A DNA stretch of 64,000 nucleotides from Paractinoplanes aksuensis (GCF_024137025.1 NZ_JAMYJR010000042.1:1-64000), one strand, 5' to 3'; shown: positions 1-8,933, counted from the stretch's first letter. Notes: generated from the sequence alone by a model not told the origin. Translations and numbers: made by a program.

Positions 1-100
1 ATTGGACCGCCCTGCGGCCGACGCCAGCCACGACCTGGACCTCGCCTCGCTCCCACGTGATCCGCCAGATACGCCCTGGGCGCTCACCCGACGGCGGTGA
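1..100 (+). CDS. C-terminal end of an unidentified protein (partial)
   Basis: The window opens inside a plus-strand reading frame (codons from base 2) that ends at a TGA and encodes about 32 residues finishing in TRRR. Third codon positions are almost all G or C, as in the confident genes here, which is the only support for it being coding. It converges on the beta-propeller gene and overlaps its 3' end by 17 bases. No motif is visible in so short a tail, so no function is proposed. Confidence 0.45.
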   Translation, partial: LDRPAADASHDLDLASLPRDPPDTPWALTRRR

Positions 101-1376
101 CGGTCAGGGTGTTCCCGCGCGGGCAGAGCAGATAGCCGGACGCGCCCTGGCAGTTCTGCTCGGCGAGCCGATCGAGGAGGCCGAGGGCGGTCTGCCGGCC
201 GTCGGCCAGGTCGAGGCGGGTCACGGCGGTGCGGTAGTCGGGCGTTCCCGTCGCGCGGAGCAGTATCAGCGAACCGGCCGGGCCGGCTACGAACGCCCCC
301 GGGCCGCCGAGCGGACGGCCGATCGTGCGGCCGGTGCCCGAGTCGACCAGCTCGGTCGTGGCCGAGGCCAGATTGGCGGCAGCCGACAGCAGCAGGCGGT
401 CGGCGCCGAGATCCCACACGAATCGCATGTCGTCGCGCTGCCAGATCAGGCGCCCGGTGGCCGGATCGCGGCCGGCCACTCCGCGCACGCCGGCCGTACA
501 GATCAGCCGGCCGCAGCCGGTGACGGAGCCGATCAGCTCGTCGGACCGCCACAGCAGTCCTAGATCGGCCGCGCGGTGAACGGTGGCCGCGGTCTGGGCG
601 GACGCCCTCCGGATCACCACGAGTTGGGCGCCGACCGCGAAGAACGTCGCGGAATACACCCCGTTCCAGGGGATACGGCCGCGATGACGCGCGGCGCCGT
701 CGTCGTAGCCGTGGACGGTGGCCTCGCCGGTGGCGGTCACCGTGACGACCGAGGTCGGCCGGGCGCCCGCCGGGAGCACGGTCCACTCCTCGGCCGGGGC
801 GATCGACCGTCGCCACACCTGGTGACCGTCCCGGAGCCCGACCAGGCGCAGGCCCGTGGTCGCCCCCGACGCGCCGGTCTCGCCCAGCAGCACCTGGCCG
901 CTGACGGACGACGGCGAGGCGGCGCCGGCCGACTGCCAGAGTCGTGTGCCGGTCGCCGCGTCGAGCGCGACCGTGTGAGGTCCGGGCGAGAACGAGGCCG
1001 AGCCGACCGGTGACGGACCGGTGGTCACCAGCACGACACCCCCGACCGGCCGGACGTCGTACGCGTCGCCGGTCGGACTGCTCCAGCGCAGGCGACCGGT
1101 GGGCAGGTCGTAGGCGACAACTTCGGCCGGGCCGTCGGGACTGCTGCGATTCAGGTAGACCGCCCGGCCGTCCGTCGCCAGGGCGTCGCTCGGTTGCCAC
1201 GCCGTCGTCCAGAGCGGCCGCACCAGGGCCGGCGGCGGCGGTGTCGAGGCGGTCATCGTGGCCAGACCCAGTGCGGTCAGAACGGCGAGCGCGAGCCGGC
1301 GCAGCCGCGTCAGGTTGACCGGAGCGGTCGGCGACGCGGCGGCAGTTCCAGCGGTATCGAGGTCGATCAGAGTCAT
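84..1376 (-). CDS. Secreted or membrane-anchored PQQ-repeat beta-propeller protein
   Basis: A 430-residue protein with a basic, then hydrophobic N-terminal segment (about residues 15-40: LTRLRRLALAVLTALGLA) that could be a signal peptide or anchor. The rest is repeats of the type YLNRSS...VAYDLPTGRLRWSS and ALDAATGTRLWQS, the AxDxxTGxxxW signature of the BamB/PQQ-enzyme-like propeller fold. Such domains bind PQQ in dehydrogenases but serve as plain protein scaffolds in many actinobacterial surface proteins. No dehydrogenase active-site motif is seen, so a scaffold or binding role is more likely. I chose the ATG that gives MTLIDLD over an upstream in-frame start, because the extra 28 residues are arginine-rich and resemble non-coding sequence. 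It is divergent from the ThuA gene. Confidence 0.75.
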   Translation of the reverse strand: MTLIDLDTAGTAAASPTAPVNLTRLRRLALAVLTALGLATMTASTPPPPALVRPLWTTAWQPSDALATDGRAVYLNRSSPDGPAEVVAYDLPTGRLRWSSPTGDAYDVRPVGGVVLVTTGPSPVGSASFSPGPHTVALDAATGTRLWQSAGAASPSSVSGQVLLGETGASGATTGLRLVGLRDGHQVWRRSIAPAEEWTVLPAGARPTSVVTVTATGEATVHGYDDGAARHRGRIPWNGVYSATFFAVGAQLVVIRRASAQTAATVHRAADLGLLWRSDELIGSVTGCGRLICTAGVRGVAGRDPATGRLIWQRDDMRFVWDLGADRLLLSAAANLASATTELVDSGTGRTIGRPLGGPGAFVAGPAGSLILLRATGTPDYRTAVTRLDLADGRQTALGLLDRLAEQNCQGASGYLLCPRGNTLTVTAVG

Positions 1377-1458
1377 CGTCAGCCGGCCACCGTCACCTCG
1401 AGTTTCGCATCCTGTAGGCAAGGTAGCTCGGCAACGCCTCGAGGGCGCGCCGACCGCC

Positions 1459-1490
1459 ACGCGAGCACGACCGCTACGCGAGCACGACCG
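1459..1490. repeat. Short tandem repeat, 15-base unit, 17-base period
   Basis: The unit ACGCGAGCACGACCG occurs twice with a two-base gap. It lies upstream of the beta-propeller start and is not repeated elsewhere that I noticed. It is probably a local duplication without function. Confidence 0.6.
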
Positions 1491-1577
1491 GCTCGCCGAG
1501 CCGGCCGCGAAGACCGCCTGTCCTCAAATCTTGTGAGCGCGTTCACGTCCGTCTATGGTCTGTCTAGCGGTTCAATA

Positions 1578-1594
1578 AGTCCACCAGGCGGACC
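1578..1594. promoter_or_regulatory. Candidate IclR-family operator, site A
   Basis: AGTCC-N7-GGACC, an inverted repeat matching three further copies at 8934, 11217 and 11249. It sits about 118 bases upstream of the GTG start of the ThuA gene. The shared consensus is GTCC-N7-GGWC with a C just before the right arm. Binding by the IclR protein encoded at 10292-11089 is inferred. Confidence 0.6.
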
Positions 1595-1711
1595 AATGGT
1601 TCGATGGTCGGCAGTGCGGCAGTGCTACCGGCCGGTGATTCCGTCGATGGGCGCCATCGAAGGGACAAATCGAATGCAACGGGAATCCACTCCCCGGCGG
1701 GGGTCGCCGGC

Positions 1712-2776
1712 GTGACCAGTCACTGGCTCAAGACCGTGGCGCCCGTCGCGGCGCTCGCGCTGCTCGCGCCGGCCTCGGCTCTCGCGGTCACGAACGCGTC
1801 GAACGGGCAGCACCAGAAGCCCGGCGGCATCGATCCGGTCTACGGCGTTTGCCGTGGCGTCGATCCGGCTTGCTACAGCAACTGGGGCACCGAGCGCGAC
1901 AACAAGGTGCTCGTCTACTCCCGCACCGCGGGGCCGCGGCACGCCAACCTCGGGCAGGTCCTCGACCCCGACAACGCGAGCCTCGAGGGCCTGGGGCTGC
2001 CCCGGCCGTACGTGATCACGCACGACCACAGCGACCCGGCGGCCTGGCCGAGACCGTTGAACAGTTCCAACGTGGCCCAGGCGGGCCTGGTCCGGATTCT
2101 GGAGGCCGATGGCATCGAGGTCCACGTCACCGAGGACGTGCAGGCCGTCGAGCGGCTGTCGTCGAGCTACCGGGCCGTGATTTTCATGAGCCCGACCCGT
2201 GACGCCCTGTGGAACCACGCCCGCGGCGCCGAGGGCGGCACCCGGCTCGACTGGGCGCGGGAGTCGCTGCGCAAGTACATCCAGGGCGGTGGCGGCTTTG
2301 TGGGCGTCCACAACGCCTTCGGCACCGAGTACGGCTGGCCCTGGTACGAGGGCCTGCTGGGCAAGGCCAACTACTACAACCACGGGCGCAACCAGCCGGG
2401 CGACGTCGTCGTGGTGAACAACCGTGACGTGTCGACGAAGGATCTGCCGCGCCGGTGGGCCTTCTCCGACGAGTGGTACAACCTCGTGCCCTACCCGACG
2501 AACGTGAACTTCCTGGCCACGGTGGACGAGCGGACGCTGGCCGACGGCGCCGGCGGCGAAGGGTCGCACCCGGGCCACGGCGACTTCCACCCGGTCACCT
2601 GGTGCCAGTACTACGACGGCGGCCGGTCCTGGGTCACGACGCTCGGGCACGACGCGGCCGCCTTCCAGGCGAACTCGGCCTTCCCCGGCGCCGCCCAGTT
2701 CCAGGCGCATCTGCGGCACGGCATCAAGTCGGCCATGGGCCTCGAGCCGTTCTGCACTCCGGCCAAGCGCAAGTAG
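1712..2776 (+). CDS. Secreted ThuA-domain protein
   Basis: A 354-residue protein with an export signal (TVAPVAALALLAPASALAV) followed by one ThuA domain of the class-I glutamine amidotransferase-like fold. Family signatures are the opening strand KVLVYSRT, GGGGFVGVHNAF near the middle, DEWYNL, and a closing PVTWCQYYDGGRSWVTTLGHD segment. ThuA proteins were first linked to trehalose and disaccharide use; their chemistry is not settled, and secreted forms often sit with sugar dehydrogenases. I prefer the GTG start because the 36 residues before it look non-coding and the signal peptide then begins properly. The PQQ dehydrogenase follows 13 bases later with a purine-rich ribosome site, so the two are probably co-transcribed. 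A ThuA domain of the same type is fused to a copper oxidase at 42.4-46.7 kb. Confidence 0.85.
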   Translation: MTSHWLKTVAPVAALALLAPASALAVTNASNGQHQKPGGIDPVYGVCRGVDPACYSNWGTERDNKVLVYSRTAGPRHANLGQVLDPDNASLEGLGLPRPYVITHDHSDPAAWPRPLNSSNVAQAGLVRILEADGIEVHVTEDVQAVERLSSSYRAVIFMSPTRDALWNHARGAEGGTRLDWARESLRKYIQGGGGFVGVHNAFGTEYGWPWYEGLLGKANYYNHGRNQPGDVVVVNNRDVSTKDLPRRWAFSDEWYNLVPYPTNVNFLATVDERTLADGAGGEGSHPGHGDFHPVTWCQYYDGGRSWVTTLGHDAAAFQANSAFPGAAQFQAHLRHGIKSAMGLEPFCTPAKRK

Positions 2777-2789
2777 CCAGGGGAGACCG

Positions 2790-5432
2790 ATGAGACCACG
2801 AGTTCTTCTGCCGATCCTGCTCGCCGTCGCGGTCGCCGCCGGGCCGTCGGCCGCGCTGGCCGGGCCCGCCACGGACGGCCCGCAGCCCAACGGGGCCGAC
2901 ATGCCCAACGTCGGCGGCAACCTCGCCAACCAGCACTACTCGGCGCTGACCCAGATCAACCGGCGCAACCTCGACCGGCTCGCCCCGGCCTGGCGTACGC
3001 ACGTCTCGGCGGTCCCTCCGGCCAGCGCCGACGTGGGCCAGCAGACCACACCCATCGTGGCCGACGGGGTCATCTACCTCGACACCCCGGGCGGCGAGGT
3101 GATCGCCGTCGACGGCGCCACCGGGGCGCCCAAGTGGAAGTGGGCGCCGGAGGGTTTCGACACGGCGGACACGCGCCGTGGTGTCTCCATCGGCGACGGC
3201 AAGGTCTACACGCTGGCCGGCGGGGATCGGATCGTCGCCCTCGACAAGAACACCGGTGCCCAGGTCTGGGCCGTGCAGCCGGCCGTGTCGGCCGGTGTCG
3301 ACCTGGGCAGCCTGGACCGGGTGGCGACCGTCTACCACGACGGCATCGTCTATGCCCACGCCGCCAACGGCGACCGCGCCGCGGTCGTGGCCGTCCGAGC
3401 TAGTGACGGCGCGTACCTGTGGCATTTCTTCGGCGGTCCGTCCCCCGGCACGATCTACACCGACGTGAACGGCATCGCCGTGGACGCGAGTGCGACGTGG
3501 GGCCCCGGCGGCGCCCAGTGCGCAATGGAAGGCGGGGCCACACCGTGGATCCACGGCGCGGTCGACCCCGGCCTCGGCTTCTATTACATGACGTTCGGCA
3601 ATCCCCGCAGCTGCCGGACGTCGCAGGACGGCTCGCAGCGGCCGGGCGACAACCTGTTCTCGACCACCATGGTCGCGGTCGACATGAAGACCGGCGCCTA
3701 CAAGTGGCATTACCAGTCGATCCGGCACGACGTCTGGGACATGGACAACGTGCACCCGCCGACGCTGGCCGACATCAAGGTCAAGGGGCAGAAGCGCAAG
3801 GTGGTGTTCTACGGCAGCAAGTCCGGCCACCAGTTCGTGCTCGACCGCACCAACGGCAGGCCCGTGCTCCCGGTCGTCGACAAGCCGATGATTCAGGACT
3901 CGCGGCAGCACAACGCCGCGACCCAGCCGTTCCCGGCCGAGCGCCTGCTGCCGGAGTGCGTCGTGTGGCAGAAGCTCGACCCGCGTAACGTCCCGGGTGA
4001 CCCGTGGCGGGCCGTGCCCAACTACAACGGCTACCAGCCGGACGCGAAGGGCAACCTGGTCTTCAACCCGGACAGCTACGTCGCGGCCGACGAGCCTTTC
4101 CTGACGTACCCGAAGAACTCCGCGGCCGGCCATCGCCGCGGCTGCATGTACGACCCGCAGTGGGACCTGCCGATCCTGTCGACCACGAGCCAGAACGGCG
4201 GCGGGGACTGGTCGAACGACTCCTACAGCCACAGCACGAACCTGGTCTACTTCCCCTACGGCGCCAACCCGGTGGCCCACTGGAACGGCGCCGCCGCCAA
4301 CGGGCAACGGGCGATCGGGCAGTACCAGACCGGCGGCATCCTCGCCTACGACGCCTCGACCGGCGAGGTGCGCTGGCGCAACCACCTCGGCACCGACATG
4401 TCGCACGGCCAGGGCCCGATGACGACCGCCAGCGACCTGCTGTTCGCCGGTCAGATCGACGGTCGTCTGCTGGCGATGGACGCCCGTGACGGAAAGCTGC
4501 TGTGGCAGTTCCAGACCGGCTCGGGCATCGCCGGTGCGCCGATCACTTACACCGTGGACGGTCAGCAGTATGTCGCCGTCCTCGCCGCCGGATCCACCAA
4601 CCCGTACGGCGGATCGGTGACCCAGGGCGACTCGCTGTGGGCGTTCAAGCTCGGCGGTGCCTACACCACCGAGTCGGGCAGCCAGGAGGGCCCGGACACG
4701 GCGCCACTGACGATCCGCCGTCCAGTGCAGGGCGATCCGGTCGAGGGCGCGACGGTCGGCAACACCGTGCTGCTGGGACGGGCCGACCGCACCACCGACA
4801 CCGCCGCCGCCCGCGACAGCACCTCGCAACGCGGCATGGCCCCGACCCACCTGCGAGTGCCGGTGGGCTCGACCGTGACGTTCCTGAACCCGGGCGCGGA
4901 GACCTTCCCGAACTTCCCCAACCAGAAGGAGCACTGCGCGACCCAGTTCTTCGAGGGGCTGTTCAACCCTCGGCTGAACCCGGGGGAGCGGTCCACGTTC
5001 ACCTTCGACCGGGCCGGTGAGTACTACTTCAACGACTGCACCGACCCGCGCCCGACCGGCAAGATCGAGGTGTACCCGACGTCCACGGATCTGCCGGGCG
5101 CGTTGCGGTTCCGCCCCTCGACGGTCGACCTCGGCTCGCGCACCGGAACGTTCACCGGAGTGGACGGCGTCGTCCTGGCCACCCTGCAGCTGCCGGCCGG
5201 CTATCGGCTCGACGGTGACGTCGTGCTGCGGACGCCGCTGTCGTCCACGCCGGTGAAGGCGCGGTCGGCCACGGTGATCGGCCGTACGCTGACCGTTCTG
5301 ATCGACCGGGCCCGGCTCGACAACAACGTGCCGGAGGGCGCGGCCGTGCCGCTGACCCTGGTCGGCACCTTCCGCCATGACGGGAAGCAGGAGCAGCTCA
5401 CCTCGACGGCCACGGTGCGGGTCGTCAAATAG
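2790..5432 (+). CDS. Secreted PQQ-dependent alcohol/polyol dehydrogenase with C-terminal cupredoxin-like domain
   Basis: An 880-residue quinoprotein with a signal peptide (residues about 1-25). It begins with the family hallmark GGNLANQHYSALTQINRRNL and continues with an eight-bladed propeller. Signatures include WDMDNVHPPTLADI, GSKSGHQFVLDRTNG and GGGDWSND, so alcohol, aldose or cyclic polyol oxidation outside the membrane is expected. The adjacent Cys-Cys pair of methanol dehydrogenases is not seen, and there is no CxxCH haem motif. Instead, roughly residues 640-765 form a cupredoxin-like beta domain (HLRVPVGSTVTFLNPG ... EYYFNDC ... TGKIEVYP). The usual Cys-His-Met copper tail is degenerate here: the Cys is followed by TDPRPTG. 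A further beta-sandwich of about 110 residues ends the protein. It follows the ThuA gene and overlaps the convergent fusion gene by 8 bases. Confidence 0.85.
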   Translation: MRPRVLLPILLAVAVAAGPSAALAGPATDGPQPNGADMPNVGGNLANQHYSALTQINRRNLDRLAPAWRTHVSAVPPASADVGQQTTPIVADGVIYLDTPGGEVIAVDGATGAPKWKWAPEGFDTADTRRGVSIGDGKVYTLAGGDRIVALDKNTGAQVWAVQPAVSAGVDLGSLDRVATVYHDGIVYAHAANGDRAAVVAVRASDGAYLWHFFGGPSPGTIYTDVNGIAVDASATWGPGGAQCAMEGGATPWIHGAVDPGLGFYYMTFGNPRSCRTSQDGSQRPGDNLFSTTMVAVDMKTGAYKWHYQSIRHDVWDMDNVHPPTLADIKVKGQKRKVVFYGSKSGHQFVLDRTNGRPVLPVVDKPMIQDSRQHNAATQPFPAERLLPECVVWQKLDPRNVPGDPWRAVPNYNGYQPDAKGNLVFNPDSYVAADEPFLTYPKNSAAGHRRGCMYDPQWDLPILSTTSQNGGGDWSNDSYSHSTNLVYFPYGANPVAHWNGAAANGQRAIGQYQTGGILAYDASTGEVRWRNHLGTDMSHGQGPMTTASDLLFAGQIDGRLLAMDARDGKLLWQFQTGSGIAGAPITYTVDGQQYVAVLAAGSTNPYGGSVTQGDSLWAFKLGGAYTTESGSQEGPDTAPLTIRRPVQGDPVEGATVGNTVLLGRADRTTDTAAARDSTSQRGMAPTHLRVPVGSTVTFLNPGAETFPNFPNQKEHCATQFFEGLFNPRLNPGERSTFTFDRAGEYYFNDCTDPRPTGKIEVYPTSTDLPGALRFRPSTVDLGSRTGTFTGVDGVVLATLQLPAGYRLDGDVVLRTPLSSTPVKARSATVIGRTLTVLIDRARLDNNVPEGAAVPLTLVGTFRHDGKQEQLTSTATVRVVK

Positions 5433-8121
5433 CGAGGTACTTCCGGGTGGCCGTGATGGCCCGGCGGGCGTGCTCCTTGCCGCCCACCTGGGCCACCAGG
5501 GTCGCCCGGGGTATCTCCAGCGCGTACGGCAGCCCCGGCGGCAGGGCATCCAGGATCCCGTGCACGTCGATCCCGCCCTCGCCGGGGAAGAGCCGCTCGA
5601 AACGGGCGGTGTGGATGAGTCCCTCGTTGGTGGCCGGCACGACCGGTGGCGCGTCGCAGACGTGGGCGAAGTGGAACCACTCGGCCGGCAACTGCCGCAG
5701 GTCGGCCAGGCTAGAGCCGGACCGGGCGAAGTGCAGCAGGTCGACCAGGATGCCCGCGTTGGGCTGATCCGCCGCCCGCAGCACCCGGACCGCCGCGTTC
5801 AGATCAGGCGTCTCGGTCCACGACGGGAACTCCAGGTCGACGGTGAGGCCGAGCGGCCGGGCCATCTCGCACAGCCGCGCGAACCGGTCGATCTTGCGGT
5901 TGCGGTCGGGGTCGGGCAACTGGGCGATGACGTGGCGGGCGCCCAGTTCGGCGCCGACGTCGAGGAACCGTTGCAGGTCGCGCGGGTCGTCGTCCGGGCT
6001 GATCCGGGCCAGTTCGATGTCCAGCACTTCGATGCCGGTCGCGGCCAGCCGCAGCTGGGTGGTGCGCAGCAGGGCCGGGTCGGTGGCTAGCGGATAGTGC
6101 GGCTCCTGCGGCGTCACCCGGGTCAGGCGCAGACCCACGTAGCGATAGCCGGCCTCGGCCGCCGCGTCGACCAACTCCGGCGGGGACAGGCTGAGCGCGG
6201 TCAGGTGGGCGAGCGAGAAATCATGGCGTACGGGCGTCGATGCCGAGCTGTCCCGCAGCGTGACCAACCGGCGTTCGCGGTGGGCGGCCATCCGGACCGG
6301 CGCGCTGACCGGTCCGCCGTAGCCGGCGTACCCGTCGACGCGTTGCACCACGGCGAAGAACACCCGCGAGCCGAGCATCTCGGTGTAGAAGTGCAGGTAC
6401 CCGCCGGTCTCGTCGCGGTCGTAGAGGACGGAGTGCGCGCGCAGGGCCGCGACGAACTCCGGGGCCAGATCGAGGCGTACGGCCAGATCGTCGTAGTAGT
6501 TGTCCGGGATCGCCAGCAGGGGGGCGCCGAGTGCCCGCATCGCCGCCGCACAAGCGAGCGCGTCGCCGGTTCGGAAGGCGACGTGTTGCGGGCTGGGAAC
6601 GGCGGGTGCCCAGTCCCCGCGCCGCAGCGGCGCCGTGTTCAGCGTGATCCGCACCCGGTGACCGGGATCGGCTGCGGCCCGGGTGCGGATCAGCCCGAAC
6701 GGCGCGGTGATCTCGGTCGTCGCACCGGCCCGCAGACCCAGCACGACCCGGTAGAACAGCGCCGCGTCGTCGAAGTCGTCGACCTCGTCGGTGAGCGACA
6801 GGTGGTCCGTCGCGGTGATTCCGGCCGTGCTGCCGTCCGGCGCGGCCACGGGCCGGAAGTCCTGGATCCAGCTCTCCCGCTCCGGCCCGGTGCGGACCAG
6901 GAAGACCGCGGTGCCGTCGGGGGCGGCGATGGAGGTCAGCTCGGCCTCCTCCGGCGCGCGCAGCCGGGGCAGCACCGGCGCGAGCAGCTGTTCGGCCCGG
7001 CGGGTCGACGCGTCCGGGTCGGCACTCTCCACCGCGAGCGCGCAGATCGACGCGGTGCCCGGGGTTACAGTTCGCTGGGCGGCGAAGTTCAACAGGATCC
7101 GGGCCTCGGCCTGCTGCCACAGCTGCACGGATTTCGACCGATGCTGGCCGGTGTGCACGAAGCCGAGCGCGGACAGGGCCCGGGCCACGGCGGGACCGGA
7201 GATCTCGTCCACCGCGATCTCGGTGAAGACGATACCGCCGAGTTCGGGCGCCGGCGGCAGGCCGCCCGACCGGAGCCGGGCCCGGGCCGGCGGCGGGGTC
7301 ACGCCGGCCGCCGTCTCGCGCAGGGCGAGCAGCGACCGCATGCCGTCGATCGCGGTGTGCCGCGGGTCGGCCTGCCGGTAGACGTCGTTGAGCACGTCGA
7401 GCGACAGCGGCCCGTCGTAACCGGTGCTCAGCGTGTGCGCCAGGAACGTGGCGAGGTCGAACGAGCCGAGGCCGGGGAACAGCCGGTGGTGGCGGCCGCC
7501 CTCGAGCACGTCCATGGTCAGCCGGGGCGCGTCGGCCAGCTGCAGATGGAAGATCTTGTCGCCGGGGATGACCCGGATTCCGGCCGGCTCGTCACGGGCG
7601 AGCACGTGAAAACTGTCCAGACAGAGGCCCAGGGCTGGGTGCGCGGCGCGGCGGACGACCCGCCACGCGTGGGCGTACGTGGTCACGAACCGGCCCCAGG
7701 CCTGCGGTTCGTAGGCGATGCGCAGCCCGCGGCCGGCGGCTCGGGTGGCCAGCTCGTGCAACTGCTCGGCGGCCAGGTCGTCGTCGTCCACCGCGTCGGC
7801 CGCCATCGACGAGCCGACCAGCAGCGTACGGGCGCCGAGCTCTTCCAGGACGTCGAAGGTGCGCTCGGCCCGGCGCAGGTTCGCTGCGAAGATCTGCGGC
7901 GGCACCGCCTCCACGTCCGGGAACGGCTGGAAGGCGTCGATGGTCAGGCCGCGCCGGGCGCACTCCTGACGGATCCGGCCGGGGGACCAGGACGCGGCGA
8001 CCAGGTCGCTCGCGGCGAGCTCGATGCCGTGGAACCGGGCCGCCGCCACCGCCGCCAGCTTGTCCTCGAGGGAGCCCGACAGGCACGACGTGGCGATGGA
8101 CAGGCGGTAGAAGGAGGCCAT
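5425..8121 (-). CDS. Three-domain fusion: dehydroshikimate-dehydratase-like barrel, VOC/HPPD-like domain, second isomerase-type barrel
   Basis: An 898-residue protein. Residues 1-275 form a TIM barrel of the xylose-isomerase/AP-endonuclease-2 type resembling QsuB/QuiC1 3-dehydroshikimate dehydratase. Candidate metal ligands are E138, D169, Q194 and D242; the last is normally Glu. Residues 295-615 form a double VOC domain like 4-hydroxyphenylpyruvate dioxygenase. H440 and H513 are present, but the third ligand in the FFEIVQR motif is replaced (FFAVVQR, A590), so dioxygenase chemistry is unlikely. Residues 635-898 are a second barrel of the sugar-phosphate isomerase/epimerase type with an intact-looking set E764, D794, H820 and E869. 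Known dehydratases end after the VOC domain at about 620-640 residues. I chose the ATG eight bases after a GGGG ribosome site; an ATG two codons earlier overlaps the upstream stop. It is co-transcribed with the citryl-CoA-lyase-like gene. Confidence 0.85.
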   Translation of the reverse strand: MASFYRLSIATSCLSGSLEDKLAAVAAARFHGIELAASDLVAASWSPGRIRQECARRGLTIDAFQPFPDVEAVPPQIFAANLRRAERTFDVLEELGARTLLVGSSMAADAVDDDDLAAEQLHELATRAAGRGLRIAYEPQAWGRFVTTYAHAWRVVRRAAHPALGLCLDSFHVLARDEPAGIRVIPGDKIFHLQLADAPRLTMDVLEGGRHHRLFPGLGSFDLATFLAHTLSTGYDGPLSLDVLNDVYRQADPRHTAIDGMRSLLALRETAAGVTPPPARARLRSGGLPPAPELGGIVFTEIAVDEISGPAVARALSALGFVHTGQHRSKSVQLWQQAEARILLNFAAQRTVTPGTASICALAVESADPDASTRRAEQLLAPVLPRLRAPEEAELTSIAAPDGTAVFLVRTGPERESWIQDFRPVAAPDGSTAGITATDHLSLTDEVDDFDDAALFYRVVLGLRAGATTEITAPFGLIRTRAAADPGHRVRITLNTAPLRRGDWAPAVPSPQHVAFRTGDALACAAAMRALGAPLLAIPDNYYDDLAVRLDLAPEFVAALRAHSVLYDRDETGGYLHFYTEMLGSRVFFAVVQRVDGYAGYGGPVSAPVRMAAHRERRLVTLRDSSASTPVRHDFSLAHLTALSLSPPELVDAAAEAGYRYVGLRLTRVTPQEPHYPLATDPALLRTTQLRLAATGIEVLDIELARISPDDDPRDLQRFLDVGAELGARHVIAQLPDPDRNRKIDRFARLCEMARPLGLTVDLEFPSWTETPDLNAAVRVLRAADQPNAGILVDLLHFARSGSSLADLRQLPAEWFHFAHVCDAPPVVPATNEGLIHTARFERLFPGEGGIDVHGILDALPPGLPYALEIPRATLVAQVGGKEHARRAITATRKYLAI

Positions 8122-8126
8122 GTGCA

Positions 8127-8915
8127 TCACCCCAGATAGGTAGGCCGGATGGCGGGCGGGATCGGTCCCTTGTTGCGGCGGCCCTGCCCGGTCTCCTCCC
8201 AGGCGTGGGCGAGGATGCCGACACTGCGGCTGAGCACGAACAGGCCGCGGGCCAGGGGCGCGGGGAAGCCGAGCTCGGCGTAGATGATCGCTGTGGCGCC
8301 GTCGATGTTCATCGGGACCGGTGTGCTGCGGCCCCGGTTGAGAGCCGTCTCGACGGCCAGTGCGGCGCGCAGGTGGGCGCCGTCCACGACACCGGCCGCG
8401 ACGGCCCGGTCGACCAGCGCCACCAGGGGATCCCGCCGCGGGTCACGGGTGTGGAAGCGGTGACCGAAGCCGGGCAGGTAACGGACGCCCCGGGCCCGCC
8501 ACTCGGCCGTGACCGCGTCGGCCGCCTCGGGCAGCGGCTCGCCGGCCGCCGCCCGCTCGCGGATCTCGTCCAGCAGCAGCACGCATTCCTGGCCGGCGCC
8601 GCCGTGCGAGTCGCCGAGCGTGTTGATCGCGCTGGCCATCGCGTTGTTGAGCCCGATGCCGCACGTCGCGGCCATCCGGGCCACCGCGATCGACGGCGCG
8701 TGCGGGCCGTGGTCGACCCCGGCGACGAGTGCCGCCTCGAGCAGCGCCGCCTGTTCCGGGCTGGGCCGTTCACCCCGTAGGAGCAGCCAGATCATCGCCC
8801 CGAAGCCGATCGTGCCGATGAGCTCCTGCACCGGGGTGCCGCGCAGCTCCACGACGTTCGGCTCGATCCGGGACACCGCCGTGCCCCACCAGTCGGCCGC
8901 CAGCGAATCCGTCAT
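8127..8915 (-). CDS. Citryl-CoA lyase-like protein (citrate synthase fold)
   Basis: A 262-residue protein, shorter than citrate synthase (about 370-430) and matching stand-alone citryl-CoA-lyase-type members. It keeps the citrate-synthase-fold active-site landmarks: GVDHGPHAPS, the PGFGHRFH histidine region and the NIDGATA aspartate. Relatives cleave citryl-CoA-like thioesters to acetyl-CoA and a 2-oxo acid, or run the reverse reaction. A nearby CaiB/BaiF transferase could supply the CoA ester, so cleavage of a tertiary hydroxy-acyl-CoA is a reasonable inference; the substrate is unknown. Its stop codon overlaps a possible start of the fusion gene downstream. A GTCC-N7-GGTC palindrome lies 19 bases upstream of its start, well placed to repress this promoter. 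Confidence 0.78.
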   Translation of the reverse strand: MTDSLAADWWGTAVSRIEPNVVELRGTPVQELIGTIGFGAMIWLLLRGERPSPEQAALLEAALVAGVDHGPHAPSIAVARMAATCGIGLNNAMASAINTLGDSHGGAGQECVLLLDEIRERAAAGEPLPEAADAVTAEWRARGVRYLPGFGHRFHTRDPRRDPLVALVDRAVAAGVVDGAHLRAALAVETALNRGRSTPVPMNIDGATAIIYAELGFPAPLARGLFVLSRSVGILAHAWEETGQGRRNKGPIPPAIRPTYLG

Positions 8916-8933
8916 GGCGTGACAGTAACTGTC

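Larger units (their letters stand above)
1377..1711. other. Divergent intergenic region between beta-propeller and ThuA genes
   Basis: This gap of 335 bases holds no convincing gene. It contains a short tandem duplication and one copy of the GTCC-N7-GGAC palindrome shared with the other units of the catabolic island. A weaker variant, GTCC-N6-GGTC, lies about 31 bases upstream of it at 1547-1560. Promoters for both flanking genes must lie here, but I could not place them with confidence. Confidence 0.6.

Noticed and set aside
1459..1490. Tandem 15-base repeat as a regulatory or CRISPR-like element
   Set aside because: Only two units with a two-base gap and no symmetry; a local duplication is sufficient.
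1546..1562. Fifth copy of the GTCC-type operator
   Set aside because: The spacing is N6 instead of N7 and the right arm is weak; kept only as a possible auxiliary half-site.
2724..5549. Minus-strand open frame of 941 codons opposite the PQQ dehydrogenase
   Set aside because: It is a frame shadow of high-GC coding sequence: Arg/Gly/Val/His-rich, no domain, no ribosome site, and the plus strand encodes a clear quinoprotein.
6097..8139. Plus-strand open frame of 680 codons opposite the three-domain fusion gene
   Set aside because: Arg/Gly-rich shadow; the minus strand carries three recognisable domains with catalytic residues.
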